64,000 nt of DNA. Source: Aequorivita iocasae (GTDB lineage Bacteria; Bacteroidota; Bacteroidia; Flavobacteriales; Flavobacteriaceae). This document shows, piece by piece, positions 56,282-63,920 of the stretch. The stretch is from assembly GCF_016757735.1 (NCBI RefSeq), contig NZ_CP068439.1:310001-374000 (forward strand), read 5' to 3'. Each line of letters begins with the position of its first letter. The first letter of the stretch is position 1. Under the pieces are notes generated by a model. That model was given only the letters and a program-made list of their open reading frames with translations. It ran no database searches and was not told where the DNA came from. The position numbers and the translations under genes were made by a program.

Positions 56282-56359
56282 ATTATTTTATTTTCCTACA
56301 AGGTATCATTGCGATTCCCACGGCTATTGGGAGAAACTATCTTATTGTAGGTATTATTT
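56282..56359. other. Structured 78-bp intergenic between DUF305 and cusB genes
   Basis: CCTACAA (56295-56301) pairs with TTGTAGG (56345-56351) around an inner TCCCA/TGGGA stem (56316-56320 / 56328-56332). It would form a folded RNA in the cusB leader, or a processing or attenuation site. Confidence 0.5.
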
Positions 56360-56818
56360 TTATTTTTTCGCTTCCAGACGCTTTATATATCCTTTCATTT
56401 CTTCAATTTCTCTTTCTTGTGCTTTAATGATTTCTTCTGCCAACAGTTTAACCTCTGGGTCTTCAATGTCTGCTCTTTTACTGGTCAAAATTGCAATTGA
56501 GTGATGTGGAATCATGGCTTTCATCCATAAAATATCGCCAATGGGTTGTTGTTGGCGAACTAATAAAGTAGCACTTATAAAAAGTAAAATACTGCCAATA
56601 ACTATAGCTCTGTTTTTTTTCTTATTCTTATAGATTTTCAGCATAAATAGCAGCATTATTATAGCCATTGCTGAAATACCGATACAGGCCATATAAAACC
56701 TAGTTAGGCTAAAATAAACGTGGTCTATTTCATAAGTGTTCAAATACATTGTGATATACATTGCGACAAAGGATGTTGCAAGCATCAATATGAATTTTGT
56801 ATAATTTGATTTTTTCAT
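56360..56818 (-). CDS. DUF305-family protein
   Basis: 152-aa membrane-anchored protein with several N-terminal hydrophobic segments (TKFILMLATSFVAMYITMYL; FYMACIGISAMAIIMLLFML; IGSILLFISATLLV) and a cytoplasmic or periplasmic C-terminal four-helix DUF305 part, with WMKAMIPHHSIAILTS, the His-His-bearing motif of that family. DUF305 proteins occur in copper loci and can bind metal; a direct role is inferred. It precedes cusB by 78 bp and is probably first in, or separate from, the cus operon. Confidence 0.78.
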   Translation of the reverse strand: MKKSNYTKFILMLATSFVAMYITMYLNTYEIDHVYFSLTRFYMACIGISAMAIIMLLFMLKIYKNKKKNRAIVIGSILLFISATLLVRQQQPIGDILWMKAMIPHHSIAILTSKRADIEDPEVKLLAEEIIKAQEREIEEMKGYIKRLEAKK

Positions 56819-57251
56819 AATGGTATTTTTTGTTTTCTGCTTTATATTTTAAACTCTCTTTTATTAATGGGGCTTTTATTGCACAGCGCATTGGACGGAT
56901 ACTCATTAAAGACGAAATAAATGCAGCCTTATAATAAATCTGGGGATTAAACCCCTCGTCTTAAATTGGTTTTGAATCCTTTATTTTTATATATTGATAT
57001 TTTCATAGATTTCGGTTCACAAAAAATTTAGTTGAAGCCAATAAGAAAGCAATTGTACACACAGAGGCCGTCTTCTTAAAAGCGAAAATGAATCAGATTT
57101 GAATTCATCCATCGTCACGCTTGGCGGCGAATAGGTAGTCAAACCATGGTTTTAGAAAGTTTTGCATTAGCGAAAGTTTGATTAATATGATGATTTGCCT
57201 CCAAAGTTAAATGGAGGTATGCCATGGGATACCCGCTGGCGCGGGCATTAA
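56819..57251. other. 433-bp gene-free region with structured segment
   Basis: No supported gene in either strand; short frames read without family resemblance. The distal 80 bp (57177-57256) holds nested inverted repeats, reported separately. Some stretches look like eroded coding DNA (for example FLKPWFDYLFAAKRDDG on the minus strand before a stop), but I cannot identify a parent. Confidence 0.5.
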
Positions 57252-57256
57252 TCAAA
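57177..57256. repeat. Nested inverted-repeat structure overlapping the HYC_CC_PP stop codon
   Basis: Outer 10-bp arms TTTGATTAAT (57177-57186) and ATTAATCAAA (57247-57256) enclose two hairpins: CCTCCA/TGGAGG (57198-57203 / 57212-57217) and CCCGC/GCGGG (57232-57236 / 57241-57245). Both strands could fold as a three-way structure. The stop codon of the minus-strand HYC_CC_PP gene (57252-57254) lies in the right arm. Confidence 0.6.
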
Positions 57257-57671
57257 TTAGGAAAGACTCGTACAGAATATTTAAATCCTGTTCGAGTGGT
57301 GGCGGACTATAATCCGCAAAGAAGATTTTTTCAGCGGAAGTTATTTCTACTTCCTGCAGCACAAATACCGAAACGAAGGTAGCCGCAAAGGTTTTGTTCA
57401 ATTTCAAATCAAACGAAGCTTTTGCAAAATTGTCGTCGGTTTGTATCTTAGTAATATGATTTTTGCAACAATTATGGGCTTCGGGAGCAACGCTCTCATC
57501 ACCACAATCAGATGCTGGGGCATCTTTCTCCATTCCGCAGAAAAGATGTTTTTCGCCCAAAGTAACCTCAGCCATCATTTCCATCCCGCTGCAAAAGTGC
57601 TGCGCATAGGCTATCCCTGAACTGCTTGCGAGCATCAGTATGGATAAGAATATGGAAATGGTTTTTTTCAT
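57252..57671 (-). CDS. HYC_CC_PP-family small exported protein
   Basis: 139-aa exported protein. The start at 57671 is chosen because it yields a signal peptide (ILMLASSSGIAYAQ) and lies 7 bases after a -7 box. The three hallmark motifs are present: His-Phe-Cys (QHFCSG), Cys-Cys (NCCKNH) and Pro-Pro (SPPPLEQ). These proteins are found in Bacteroidota copper/heavy-metal clusters; function unknown. It follows the terminator of the DUF3347 gene, so has its own promoter. Confidence 0.78.
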   Translation of the reverse strand: MKKTISIFLSILMLASSSGIAYAQHFCSGMEMMAEVTLGEKHLFCGMEKDAPASDCGDESVAPEAHNCCKNHITKIQTDDNFAKASFDLKLNKTFAATFVSVFVLQEVEITSAEKIFFADYSPPPLEQDLNILYESFLI

Positions 57672-57678
57672 GCTTTCG

Positions 57679-57686
57679 CAAAAATA
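57679..57686 (-). promoter_or_regulatory. -7 promoter box of HYC_CC_PP gene
   Basis: Minus-strand TATTTTTG with only 7 bases between it and the ATG at 57671, which implies a leaderless or ultrashort-leader mRNA. Confidence 0.5.
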
Positions 57687-57694
57687 CAAAAAAA

Positions 57695-57720
57695 AAGCCT
57701 CCCATTGAAATGGAAGGCTT
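57695..57720 (-). terminator. Terminator of DUF3347 lipoprotein gene
   Basis: On the minus strand AAGCCTTCCATT pairs with AATGGGAGGCTT (12 bp with one G-T), followed by T9. Outer 57695-57706 and 57709-57720. Confidence 0.85.
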
Positions 57721-57727
57721 TGTAAAA

Positions 57728-58276
57728 TTATTTTACCTCGGAATCTACTCTTCCGCATTTCAGCATTTTATCGCCAAAATATGGATTTAAAATATCTTTG
57801 CTGCTGCTTATCCAATAGGCTCCTTTATTGTTGAAAGCCATCGGGCAATATTGCTTGTAAAGTGTTCCGGATTTTAAGCTTCCCTGTAGCATCTTTTCAA
57901 TGCTGCTGCTCAAGGTTTCGAAGTTTTGGCGCTGAACACTGATATCTTCGGAAGTTGCCATTGCTGCAACTGCCGTTTGAGTAGCCTCATCTGCATTTAC
58001 ATCTTTAAGAAGCGCCTCAAGTTTTGATGATTCGGTGGCTGTTTTACCGGCATCGGTATTAATTAATGCTGCTTCAACCTGTAAATATTGATCAAAAATA
58101 GCCTCCATCTTGGGGTCGTTGAATTCTACTTCGGCTTCTGGAAGTTCGTAGGCTTTGGCTGTGGCTTCAGTATTGTCAACCGTTACAACTTCTGGCTCGT
58201 TTTCCTTTGTGTTGTCTTTACAGGAAATAACTGTAAACGACATAAAAGCGAAGAAAATCAGGATTACATTTTTCAT
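57728..58276 (-). CDS. DUF3347-domain lipoprotein
   Basis: 182-aa exported lipoprotein: lipobox TVISC|KDN (Cys19). The DUF3347 domain (about residue 50 onward) is helix-rich and ends YCPMAFNNKGAYWIS..NPYFGDKMLKCG, with a Cys near each end of the conserved block. The same block closes the CusB adaptor at 54.5 kb, so the module is both fused and free in this island. Proposed role, inferred, is periplasmic metal handling; the function of DUF3347 is not established from sequence. Confidence 0.82.
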   Translation of the reverse strand: MKNVILIFFAFMSFTVISCKDNTKENEPEVVTVDNTEATAKAYELPEAEVEFNDPKMEAIFDQYLQVEAALINTDAGKTATESSKLEALLKDVNADEATQTAVAAMATSEDISVQRQNFETLSSSIEKMLQGSLKSGTLYKQYCPMAFNNKGAYWISSSKDILNPYFGDKMLKCGRVDSEVK

Positions 58277-58302
58277 AGGATAAATAGAATTTTTAGAGAT
58301 GC

Positions 58303-58310
58303 AAAGGTAT
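58303..58310 (-). promoter_or_regulatory. -7 promoter box for DUF3347 gene
   Basis: Minus-strand TACCTTTG (TAnnTTTG), 27 bp upstream of the start at 58276, located in the short space after the XrtF-associated gene. Confidence 0.5.
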
Positions 58311-58317
58311 TAAAAAA

Positions 58318-58752
58318 TCAGCTCGATTTGTATTTCTGAAAGTAAAAAGCGGGAAGCAAAATAAGTAATAACAAAGGCTGAATTAGAAATCTTCTAACAT
58401 AAAACAGCACAAAATGCCCGCTAGATTCTTCCGAAGTGAAAATAATAAAACTGAAAGCCATAAAAAGTATTGCAAAAAGTATACTGTAAAGTATGAGGGA
58501 AAGCTTAATGATTTCCCTGTCCTTAAAGACCAGCCAAAGAATGGCCAAGGAAATAATGGTGTTCAACAAAAATCGTAATGCAATACCCGTTTGTAGCGCA
58601 AAGGTGTCCATTTTTGGCAACGGCATTGATTTGTAATCCATTTCAAAAAAAAGAAGCAATGGGTCGTAAAACAGGGAGTTTTCAAAAGTGCGAATCAAGA
58701 CCAGCAAACCTGCGAGAATTATAAAGCCAAATATTTTTAGAGTCCTTTTCAT
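58318..58752 (-). CDS. Exosortase F system-associated membrane protein
   Basis: 144-aa membrane protein with four hydrophobic segments, starting KRTLKIFGFIILAGLLVLIR and including FYDPLLLFFEMDY and YVRRFLIQPLLLLILLP. This is the small protein that normally follows xrtF in Flavobacteriia. Its role in the exosortase system is not known. The gene overlaps xrtF by 4 bp (ATGA), so translation is coupled. Confidence 0.85.
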   Translation of the reverse strand: MKRTLKIFGFIILAGLLVLIRTFENSLFYDPLLLFFEMDYKSMPLPKMDTFALQTGIALRFLLNTIISLAILWLVFKDREIIKLSLILYSILFAILFMAFSFIIFTSEESSGHFVLFYVRRFLIQPLLLLILLPAFYFQKYKSS

Positions 58753-59294
58753 TTAGCTGAATTTGGTTTCAGCATCCGCACCCAAATCATCCAGAGTATA
58801 AATACCAGACTATAAATTATACCAGGAAATACTACGGAATGGAGCACATTTTCATATTGTGGATATTTGTAAAGCGCAACTACCAAAATTGCAATACGCA
58901 GTAAGTTTACTATATAAATTAATACTGCTCCCGCAAGAATAAACAATACCGTTTTTTTAAAATTTTCAGCAAAGGCAATAACAAAAGCTACAAATAAAAT
59001 AATCACACTGATTGAATTACAGCCCTCCACGATACTTACAGTATAACTGTTATCAATGGTCAACAACATTGATTTTTCCATTAAATCAGGTGTCAAACCT
59101 GAGGTAAAACCGACACTTTCCAGAATGGTCGCACTTTGCAAGGCAACGAGATTAGTTACAAAATCAGGAAAATAATTTCCATCCCCCGATATGGTTAAAT
59201 AAAACGAATATCCTACGCTCAACAAAAGATATGTGCCCATAAAAAGCAACACAAAGCGAATTACGGTTTTGTATTTCTCAAAAAGTTTATTCAA
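58749..59294 (-). CDS. xrtF: Exosortase family protein XrtF
   Basis: 181-aa membrane transpeptidase-like exosortase, which processes and probably anchors proteins with a C-terminal sorting helix. The catalytic triad is visible: Cys92 (IVEGCNSISV), Arg133 (NLLRIAILV) and His152 (VLHSVVFPG), each in or beside a transmembrane segment. It overlaps its partner gene by 4 bp. No matching sorted substrate was recognised in the window. A -7 box lies 66 bp upstream. Confidence 0.9.
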   Translation of the reverse strand: MNKLFEKYKTVIRFVLLFMGTYLLLSVGYSFYLTISGDGNYFPDFVTNLVALQSATILESVGFTSGLTPDLMEKSMLLTIDNSYTVSIVEGCNSISVIILFVAFVIAFAENFKKTVLFILAGAVLIYIVNLLRIAILVVALYKYPQYENVLHSVVFPGIIYSLVFILWMIWVRMLKPNSAK

Positions 59295-59359
59295 CTAAAG
59301 TGGGTTTAAAATTTGGCCTTCATGCAGTAAAAATTATATTTTCCTGCTTTTATATTTAA

Positions 59360-59367
59360 CAAAAATA
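59360..59367 (-). promoter_or_regulatory. -7 promoter box for xrtF
   Basis: Minus-strand TATTTTTG (TAnnTTTG), 66 bp upstream of the xrtF start, divergent from the GAF promoter 37 bp away. Confidence 0.45.
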
Positions 59368-59376
59368 CAGGATTTG

Positions 59377-59411
59377 TTTTTGGTGTTTGTAACCGTTTTG
59401 AAATACTTTTG
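59377..59411 (+). promoter_or_regulatory. Promoter for GAF/fRMsr-like gene
   Basis: TTTTTG ending at 59382, 21-nt spacer, then TACTTTTG (59404-59411). It supports the ATG at 59439 as the start rather than the upstream TTG that sits in the -7 box. Confidence 0.6.
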
Positions 59412-59438
59412 CCAAAGCAATCAACATATACAAACCTA

Positions 59439-59894
59439 ATGCCTTTTACACACTTAAAACCAAAAGTAACTACAATTCTTGCAAACGATAACGAAAGTGC
59501 CGAACAACGTTTAAAAGAAGTTTGCGAACTGCTTCAATCTTCCATAGGGTATTACGATTGGGTTGGTTTCTATTTTGCAAATGAAGCAGAAAAAACGCTA
59601 CACCTAAAAGCTTTTGCGGGCGAACCAACGGACCATACGGTTATACCCTTCGGAAAAGGAATTTGCGGACAAGTGGCAGTGAGCAATAAAAACTTTGTGG
59701 TGCCTGATGTAAAAGCTCAGGACAATTACATTGCGTGCAGCATCACTGTAAAATCCGAGATTGTAATTCCGCTTTTTAAGGATGGAAAAAACATTGGGCA
59801 GATCGATATCGATTCGCACGTAGAAGACCCTTTTTCACCAGAAGACGAGCGCTTTTTGGAATGGGTCAATGAAGAAGTTGCGAAAATTCTTTAA
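59439..59894 (+). CDS. GAF-domain protein, free methionine-(R)-sulfoxide reductase-like
   Basis: 151-aa GAF protein; the start at 59439 follows from the promoter position. It resembles fRMsr (YebR): GFYF strand, FGKGICGQVAV (Cys76, resolving) and NYIACSITVKSEIVIPL (Cys100, catalytic). The third fRMsr cysteine, usually in the preceding GxPACxxI segment, reads GEPTDHTVIP, so that Cys is absent. Reduction of free Met-R-sulfoxide using the two cysteines is plausible, or it may bind a ligand only. Its stop abuts the stop of the convergent permease gene. Confidence 0.8.
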   Translation: MPFTHLKPKVTTILANDNESAEQRLKEVCELLQSSIGYYDWVGFYFANEAEKTLHLKAFAGEPTDHTVIPFGKGICGQVAVSNKNFVVPDVKAQDNYIACSITVKSEIVIPLFKDGKNIGQIDIDSHVEDPFSPEDERFLEWVNEEVAKIL

Positions 59895-61151
59895 CTACAT
59901 TCCCGTTCTGATTGCTTCAACAGGATCTAATTTTGAAGCTGAAATAGCAGGCAGAATTCCCGAAATTAAACCGATTGCGGCAGAAATTGCCGTTCCAACG
60001 AACATATTCCAAGGCGAGAGAATAAATTCAAAATCGCCCGTAAAACTAGAAGCGATTATTGAAACGATAAAAACCAAAAACAGCCCGATCAATCCGCCGA
60101 TTACAGAAAGAATAACAGCTTCAAACAAAAATTGAAATAGTATAAATTTATTCTTTGCACCCAAAGATTTTTGAATACCGATTAAATTAGTTCTTTCCTT
60201 CACACTCACAAACATAATATTGGCAATCCCAAAACCGCCCACAAGCAGTGAAAATCCACTGATTATCAAACCAATTATATTCATACTTGTCGTAATTTCA
60301 TCTATAAAATCAGTAAAACCCTGCAATTGATTTATAAAAAAGTTACTTATTTCATCTGGTTTTAATCCTCTTTTGGTTCGAAGTTGTTGGGTGAGCATTG
60401 CTTTAAATTCGGCAATATCCACATCTTTTTCGGGTTTTATTACAATCTGCGGAAAGGTGTTTTTATTATTATCACCATAAATTCTTCGCACAACATTCAC
60501 TGGCATCCAAATGGAAGTATCCTTAGAATTCCCGAAAAGACCCGCGCCCTCTTTTTCCAACACGCCAATAACGTTAAATTTTCTACCATACACGCGCACT
60601 TCCTTGCCTATGGCAGATGCCGCATCGCCAAAAAGCTGATTGGCAATTTCCTCGCCCAAAACAATGACCATAGAACCACTGTTTGACTCTGAACCATTAA
60701 AAAATCGTCCTTCGGAAAGCTGCAGCGATTCTATGTAGTAATAACTATCTGTTACCGCGCCAATAGGTACATTATCTACTTGCCTATCTTCGTATTTTAC
60801 GCTTTCATTTGGCACATTTAACGTAAAAGTTGCGGCTTCAATATTCGGTGTATTTCTTTCCAGATATTGATATTCATCAAAAGTAACATCGGGAAATTGT
60901 TGCCACTTCCAACGCGGAATATCCGTTGGTCCAAAGTTGAAACGCATAATAATTATGGTACTATTGTCTAGCCCGCTGATGCTGCCCTCAATTTCACGTT
61001 TTAAAGAATCAACCGCCGCCAATACCGCGATAATGGAAAAAATACCGATTGTAACGCCCACCAACGAAAGAAAAGTCCGTAATTTATTGTTTCGAAGCGC
61101 ATTGAGCGCAAAATTGAAACTTTCCTTTAAAACGCGAAGGTATATTAGCAT
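59895..61151 (-). CDS. MacB/FtsX-type ABC transporter permease
   Basis: 418-aa membrane protein. It has an N-terminal TM segment (RTFLSLVGVTIGIFSIIAVLAAV), a large MacB periplasmic core (about residues 45-275, VDNVPIGAVTDSYY) and three C-terminal TMs of the FtsX core (IGLIISGFSLLVGGFGIANIM; RTNLIGIQKSLGAKN; GLIGLFLVFIVSIIA). It lacks its own ATPase domain and none is adjacent. Such permeases act in lipoprotein release, peptide efflux or envelope remodelling; substrate unknown. Confidence 0.85.
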   Translation of the reverse strand: MLIYLRVLKESFNFALNALRNNKLRTFLSLVGVTIGIFSIIAVLAAVDSLKREIEGSISGLDNSTIIIMRFNFGPTDIPRWKWQQFPDVTFDEYQYLERNTPNIEAATFTLNVPNESVKYEDRQVDNVPIGAVTDSYYYIESLQLSEGRFFNGSESNSGSMVIVLGEEIANQLFGDAASAIGKEVRVYGRKFNVIGVLEKEGAGLFGNSKDTSIWMPVNVVRRIYGDNNKNTFPQIVIKPEKDVDIAEFKAMLTQQLRTKRGLKPDEISNFFINQLQGFTDFIDEITTSMNIIGLIISGFSLLVGGFGIANIMFVSVKERTNLIGIQKSLGAKNKFILFQFLFEAVILSVIGGLIGLFLVFIVSIIASSFTGDFEFILSPWNMFVGTAISAAIGLISGILPAISASKLDPVEAIRTGM

Positions 61152-61270
61152 TTATAACTTTAGATTAATGATTGGGAGTTTTCAACTTCCAACTCTCAAA
61201 GGGTTGATAAAATTATGAAAAGTAAGACGTTTTCTCTGCTGTTATGTTACAAATTTACTATGCAATTATG

Positions 61271-61278
61271 TACTTTTG
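61271..61278 (+). promoter_or_regulatory. -7 promoter box for purH
   Basis: TACTTTTG, 17 bp before the purH ATG; TAnnTTTG consensus. Confidence 0.5.
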
Positions 61279-61295
61279 CTCCTTAATTTTCGATA

Positions 61296-62828
61296 ATGAA
61301 CAGTTCCAAAAAGATTACATCCGCTTTAATTTCCGTATTCAGCAAAGAAGGCCTGGCCCCCATTGTTAAAAAACTACACGAACAAAACGTAAAAATCTAC
61401 TCTACTGGAGGCACCGAAAAGTTTATAAATGACCTTGGCATTGAAGTAATTGCGGTAGAAGACATTACAGATTATCCTTCCATTTTGGGCGGGCGCGTAA
61501 AGACTCTTCATCCAAAGGTTTTTGGTGGAATTTTAAACCGTCAGGACCACGAAGGCGATGTTGCAGAAATGGAGCAATACAACATTCCGCAGATTGATGC
61601 CGTAATCGTTGATTTGTATCCTTTTGAAAAGACCGTTGCTTCGGGCGCTTCGGAAGCAGATATTATTGAAAAAATAGACATTGGCGGAATTTCCTTGATT
61701 CGAGCCGCAGCGAAGAATTTTAAAGATACCATTTGTGTTTCCTCAGTGGACGATTACGCAGAGTTTGTGGAATTGATTTCAGCAAACAATGGCGAAATTT
61801 CCTTAAAAGATCGCAAACGTTTTGCTGCAAAATCTTTTAACGTTTCATCAAATTATGACACCGCAATTTTCAATTATTTCAACCAAGAAGAAAAGTTGCC
61901 GGCTTTTAAACTGAGTGAAACCAACGGACAGGAATTGCGTTACGGTGAAAACCCACACCAAAAAGGATATTTCTTCGGAAATTTTAATGAAATGTTCACC
62001 AAACTTCACGGAAAGGAACTGAGCTACAACAACCTTTTGGACGTTGATGCAGCTGTAAATTTGATGAACGAGTTTAAGGGCGAAGCGCCAACTTTCGCAA
62101 TTTTAAAACACAACAACGCCTGCGGAATTGCACAACGCGAAACCGCACAACAAGCCTATATGGCTGCTTTGGCGGGCGATCCAGTTTCAGCTTTCGGAGG
62201 AATTTTAATCAGCAATGTTGAAATTGACGAAGCAACCGCAAACGATATCCACGAACTTTTCTGCGAAGTGGTAATTGCACCTTCTTTTTCTACAAAAGCA
62301 CAGGAAATTTTAGAAGGAAAAAAGAATCGAATTTTGTTGGTTCAAAAAGAAATTGAACTACCTTCAACAACCGTTAGAACTTGTTTGAACGGCGTTTTGG
62401 TACAGGATAAAGACAATATTACAGACAGTGCTGAAATTGTAACGCACGCCACAAACAATAAACCCAATTCCGAAGAGTTAGAAGACTTGTTGTTCGCTTC
62501 AAAAATTTGCAAGCACACAAAATCAAACACTATCGTTTTGGCAAAGGGAAAACAACTTTGCGCCAGCGGAACCGGCCAAACCAGCCGCGTTGATGCATTA
62601 CGGCAAGCCATAGAAAAAGCAAAAGCCTTTAATTTTAACCTTGAAGGTGCCGTAATGGCGAGCGATGCTTTTTTTCCGTTTCCCGATTGTGTAGAAATTG
62701 CGGACAATGCAGGAATAACTGCTGTAATTCAGCCAGGTGGCTCTATTAAAGACGAACTGAGCATAGATTATTGCAACGCACACGAAATGGCGATGGTATT
62801 TACAGGAACCCGTCATTTTAAGCATTAA
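61296..62828 (+). CDS. purH: Bifunctional AICAR formyltransferase / IMP cyclohydrolase
   Basis: 510-aa enzyme of the last two steps of IMP synthesis. The N-terminal MGS-like IMP cyclohydrolase domain (about 1-190) contains IYSTGGTEKFINDLG, TDYPSILGGRVKTLHPKVF and DLYPFEKTV; the C-terminal AICAR transformylase domain has LRYGENPHQKGYFFG, LKHNNACGIA and SDAFFPFPDCVEIA. Length matches PurH (about 510-530 aa). It works in the same pathway as purT at 14.8 kb. Confidence 0.97.
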   Translation: MNSSKKITSALISVFSKEGLAPIVKKLHEQNVKIYSTGGTEKFINDLGIEVIAVEDITDYPSILGGRVKTLHPKVFGGILNRQDHEGDVAEMEQYNIPQIDAVIVDLYPFEKTVASGASEADIIEKIDIGGISLIRAAAKNFKDTICVSSVDDYAEFVELISANNGEISLKDRKRFAAKSFNVSSNYDTAIFNYFNQEEKLPAFKLSETNGQELRYGENPHQKGYFFGNFNEMFTKLHGKELSYNNLLDVDAAVNLMNEFKGEAPTFAILKHNNACGIAQRETAQQAYMAALAGDPVSAFGGILISNVEIDEATANDIHELFCEVVIAPSFSTKAQEILEGKKNRILLVQKEIELPSTTVRTCLNGVLVQDKDNITDSAEIVTHATNNKPNSEELEDLLFASKICKHTKSNTIVLAKGKQLCASGTGQTSRVDALRQAIEKAKAFNFNLEGAVMASDAFFPFPDCVEIADNAGITAVIQPGGSIKDELSIDYCNAHEMAMVFTGTRHFKH

Positions 62829-62891
62829 ATTTTATTACATTTGTTAAAAACAAACCTTACACGTTAACCTTCAATACCACCAATTTAAACT

Positions 62892-63920
62892 ATGGGATTT
62901 TTTGACTTCCTGACTGAAGAAATAGCCATTGACCTTGGTACCGCAAATACCCTGATCATCCACAACGATAAAGTTGTGGTTGATGCGCCGTCAATTGTTG
63001 CGCGCGACCGAACTACCGGAAAAATAATCGCCGTAGGCCGCGAAGCCGCGATGATGCAGGGAAAGACCCACGAGAACATTAAAACAATACGCCCTTTAAA
63101 AGACGGTGTAATTGCAGATTTTGACGCGAGTGAAAAGATGATAAATATGTTTATCAGCGATATTCCTGCATTAAAAAAGAAATGGCTGAAACCTTCGTTG
63201 CGAATGGTGGTTTGTATTCCCAGTGGAATTACCGAAGTAGAAATGCGCGCGGTTAAGGAAAGTGCAGAACGCGTTAACGGAAAAGAAGTTTATTTGATCC
63301 ACGAACCAATGGCGGCCGCCATAGGTATTGGTGTTGACATTATGCAACCAAAAGGAAATATGGTTGTAGACATTGGAGGCGGAACTACCGAAATTGCCGT
63401 AATCGCCCTTGGTGGTATTGTTTGCGACAAATCCATAAAAATTGCAGGCGACGTTTTCACAAACGATATTGTTTATTACATGCGCACCCAACATAATCTT
63501 TATGTGGGTGAAAGAACTGCTGAAAAAATAAAAATCCAGATTGGGGCGGCCACCGAAGATCTTGAGCTTCCACCAGATGAAATGGACGTACAAGGCCGAG
63601 ATTTGCTAACCGGAAAACCCAAACAGGTTCAAACTTCTTATAGGGAAATTGCAAAAGCTTTGGATAAATCCATTCTTCGCATTGAGGATGCTGTAATGGA
63701 AACCCTTTCGCAAACGCCTCCGGAACTCGCCGCAGATATATACAACACCGGGATTTATCTTGCAGGTGGTGGTTCGATGCTTCGCGGATTGGATAAAAGG
63801 CTCTCGCAAAAAACCGATCTTCCGGTTTATATTGCTGAAGACCCATTACGCGCTGTAGTTCGTGGAACTGGTATTTGCTTAAAAAACCTGAACAAATATA
63901 AAAGCGTGCTGATTAAATAG
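62892..63920 (+). CDS. mreB: Rod shape-determining protein MreB
   Basis: 342-aa bacterial actin that directs lateral cell wall synthesis. It has the actin fold signatures IAIDLGTANTLI (phosphate 1), MVVDIGGGTTEIAVI (phosphate 2), YLAGGGSMLRGLDKRL (adenosine) and VYLIHEPMAAAIGIG. Length is normal. mreC normally follows; about 80 bp after the stop remain in the window and contain no convincing mreC start. Confidence 0.97.
   Translation: MGFFDFLTEEIAIDLGTANTLIIHNDKVVVDAPSIVARDRTTGKIIAVGREAAMMQGKTHENIKTIRPLKDGVIADFDASEKMINMFISDIPALKKKWLKPSLRMVVCIPSGITEVEMRAVKESAERVNGKEVYLIHEPMAAAIGIGVDIMQPKGNMVVDIGGGTTEIAVIALGGIVCDKSIKIAGDVFTNDIVYYMRTQHNLYVGERTAEKIKIQIGAATEDLELPPDEMDVQGRDLLTGKPKQVQTSYREIAKALDKSILRIEDAVMETLSQTPPELAADIYNTGIYLAGGGSMLRGLDKRLSQKTDLPVYIAEDPLRAVVRGTGICLKNLNKYKSVLIK

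Noticed and set aside
57178-57251. Short coding frame downstream of the HYC_CC_PP stop (13 codons, Met-Pro-Ala start)
   Set aside because: It is contained in the hairpin DNA and has no conserved features.
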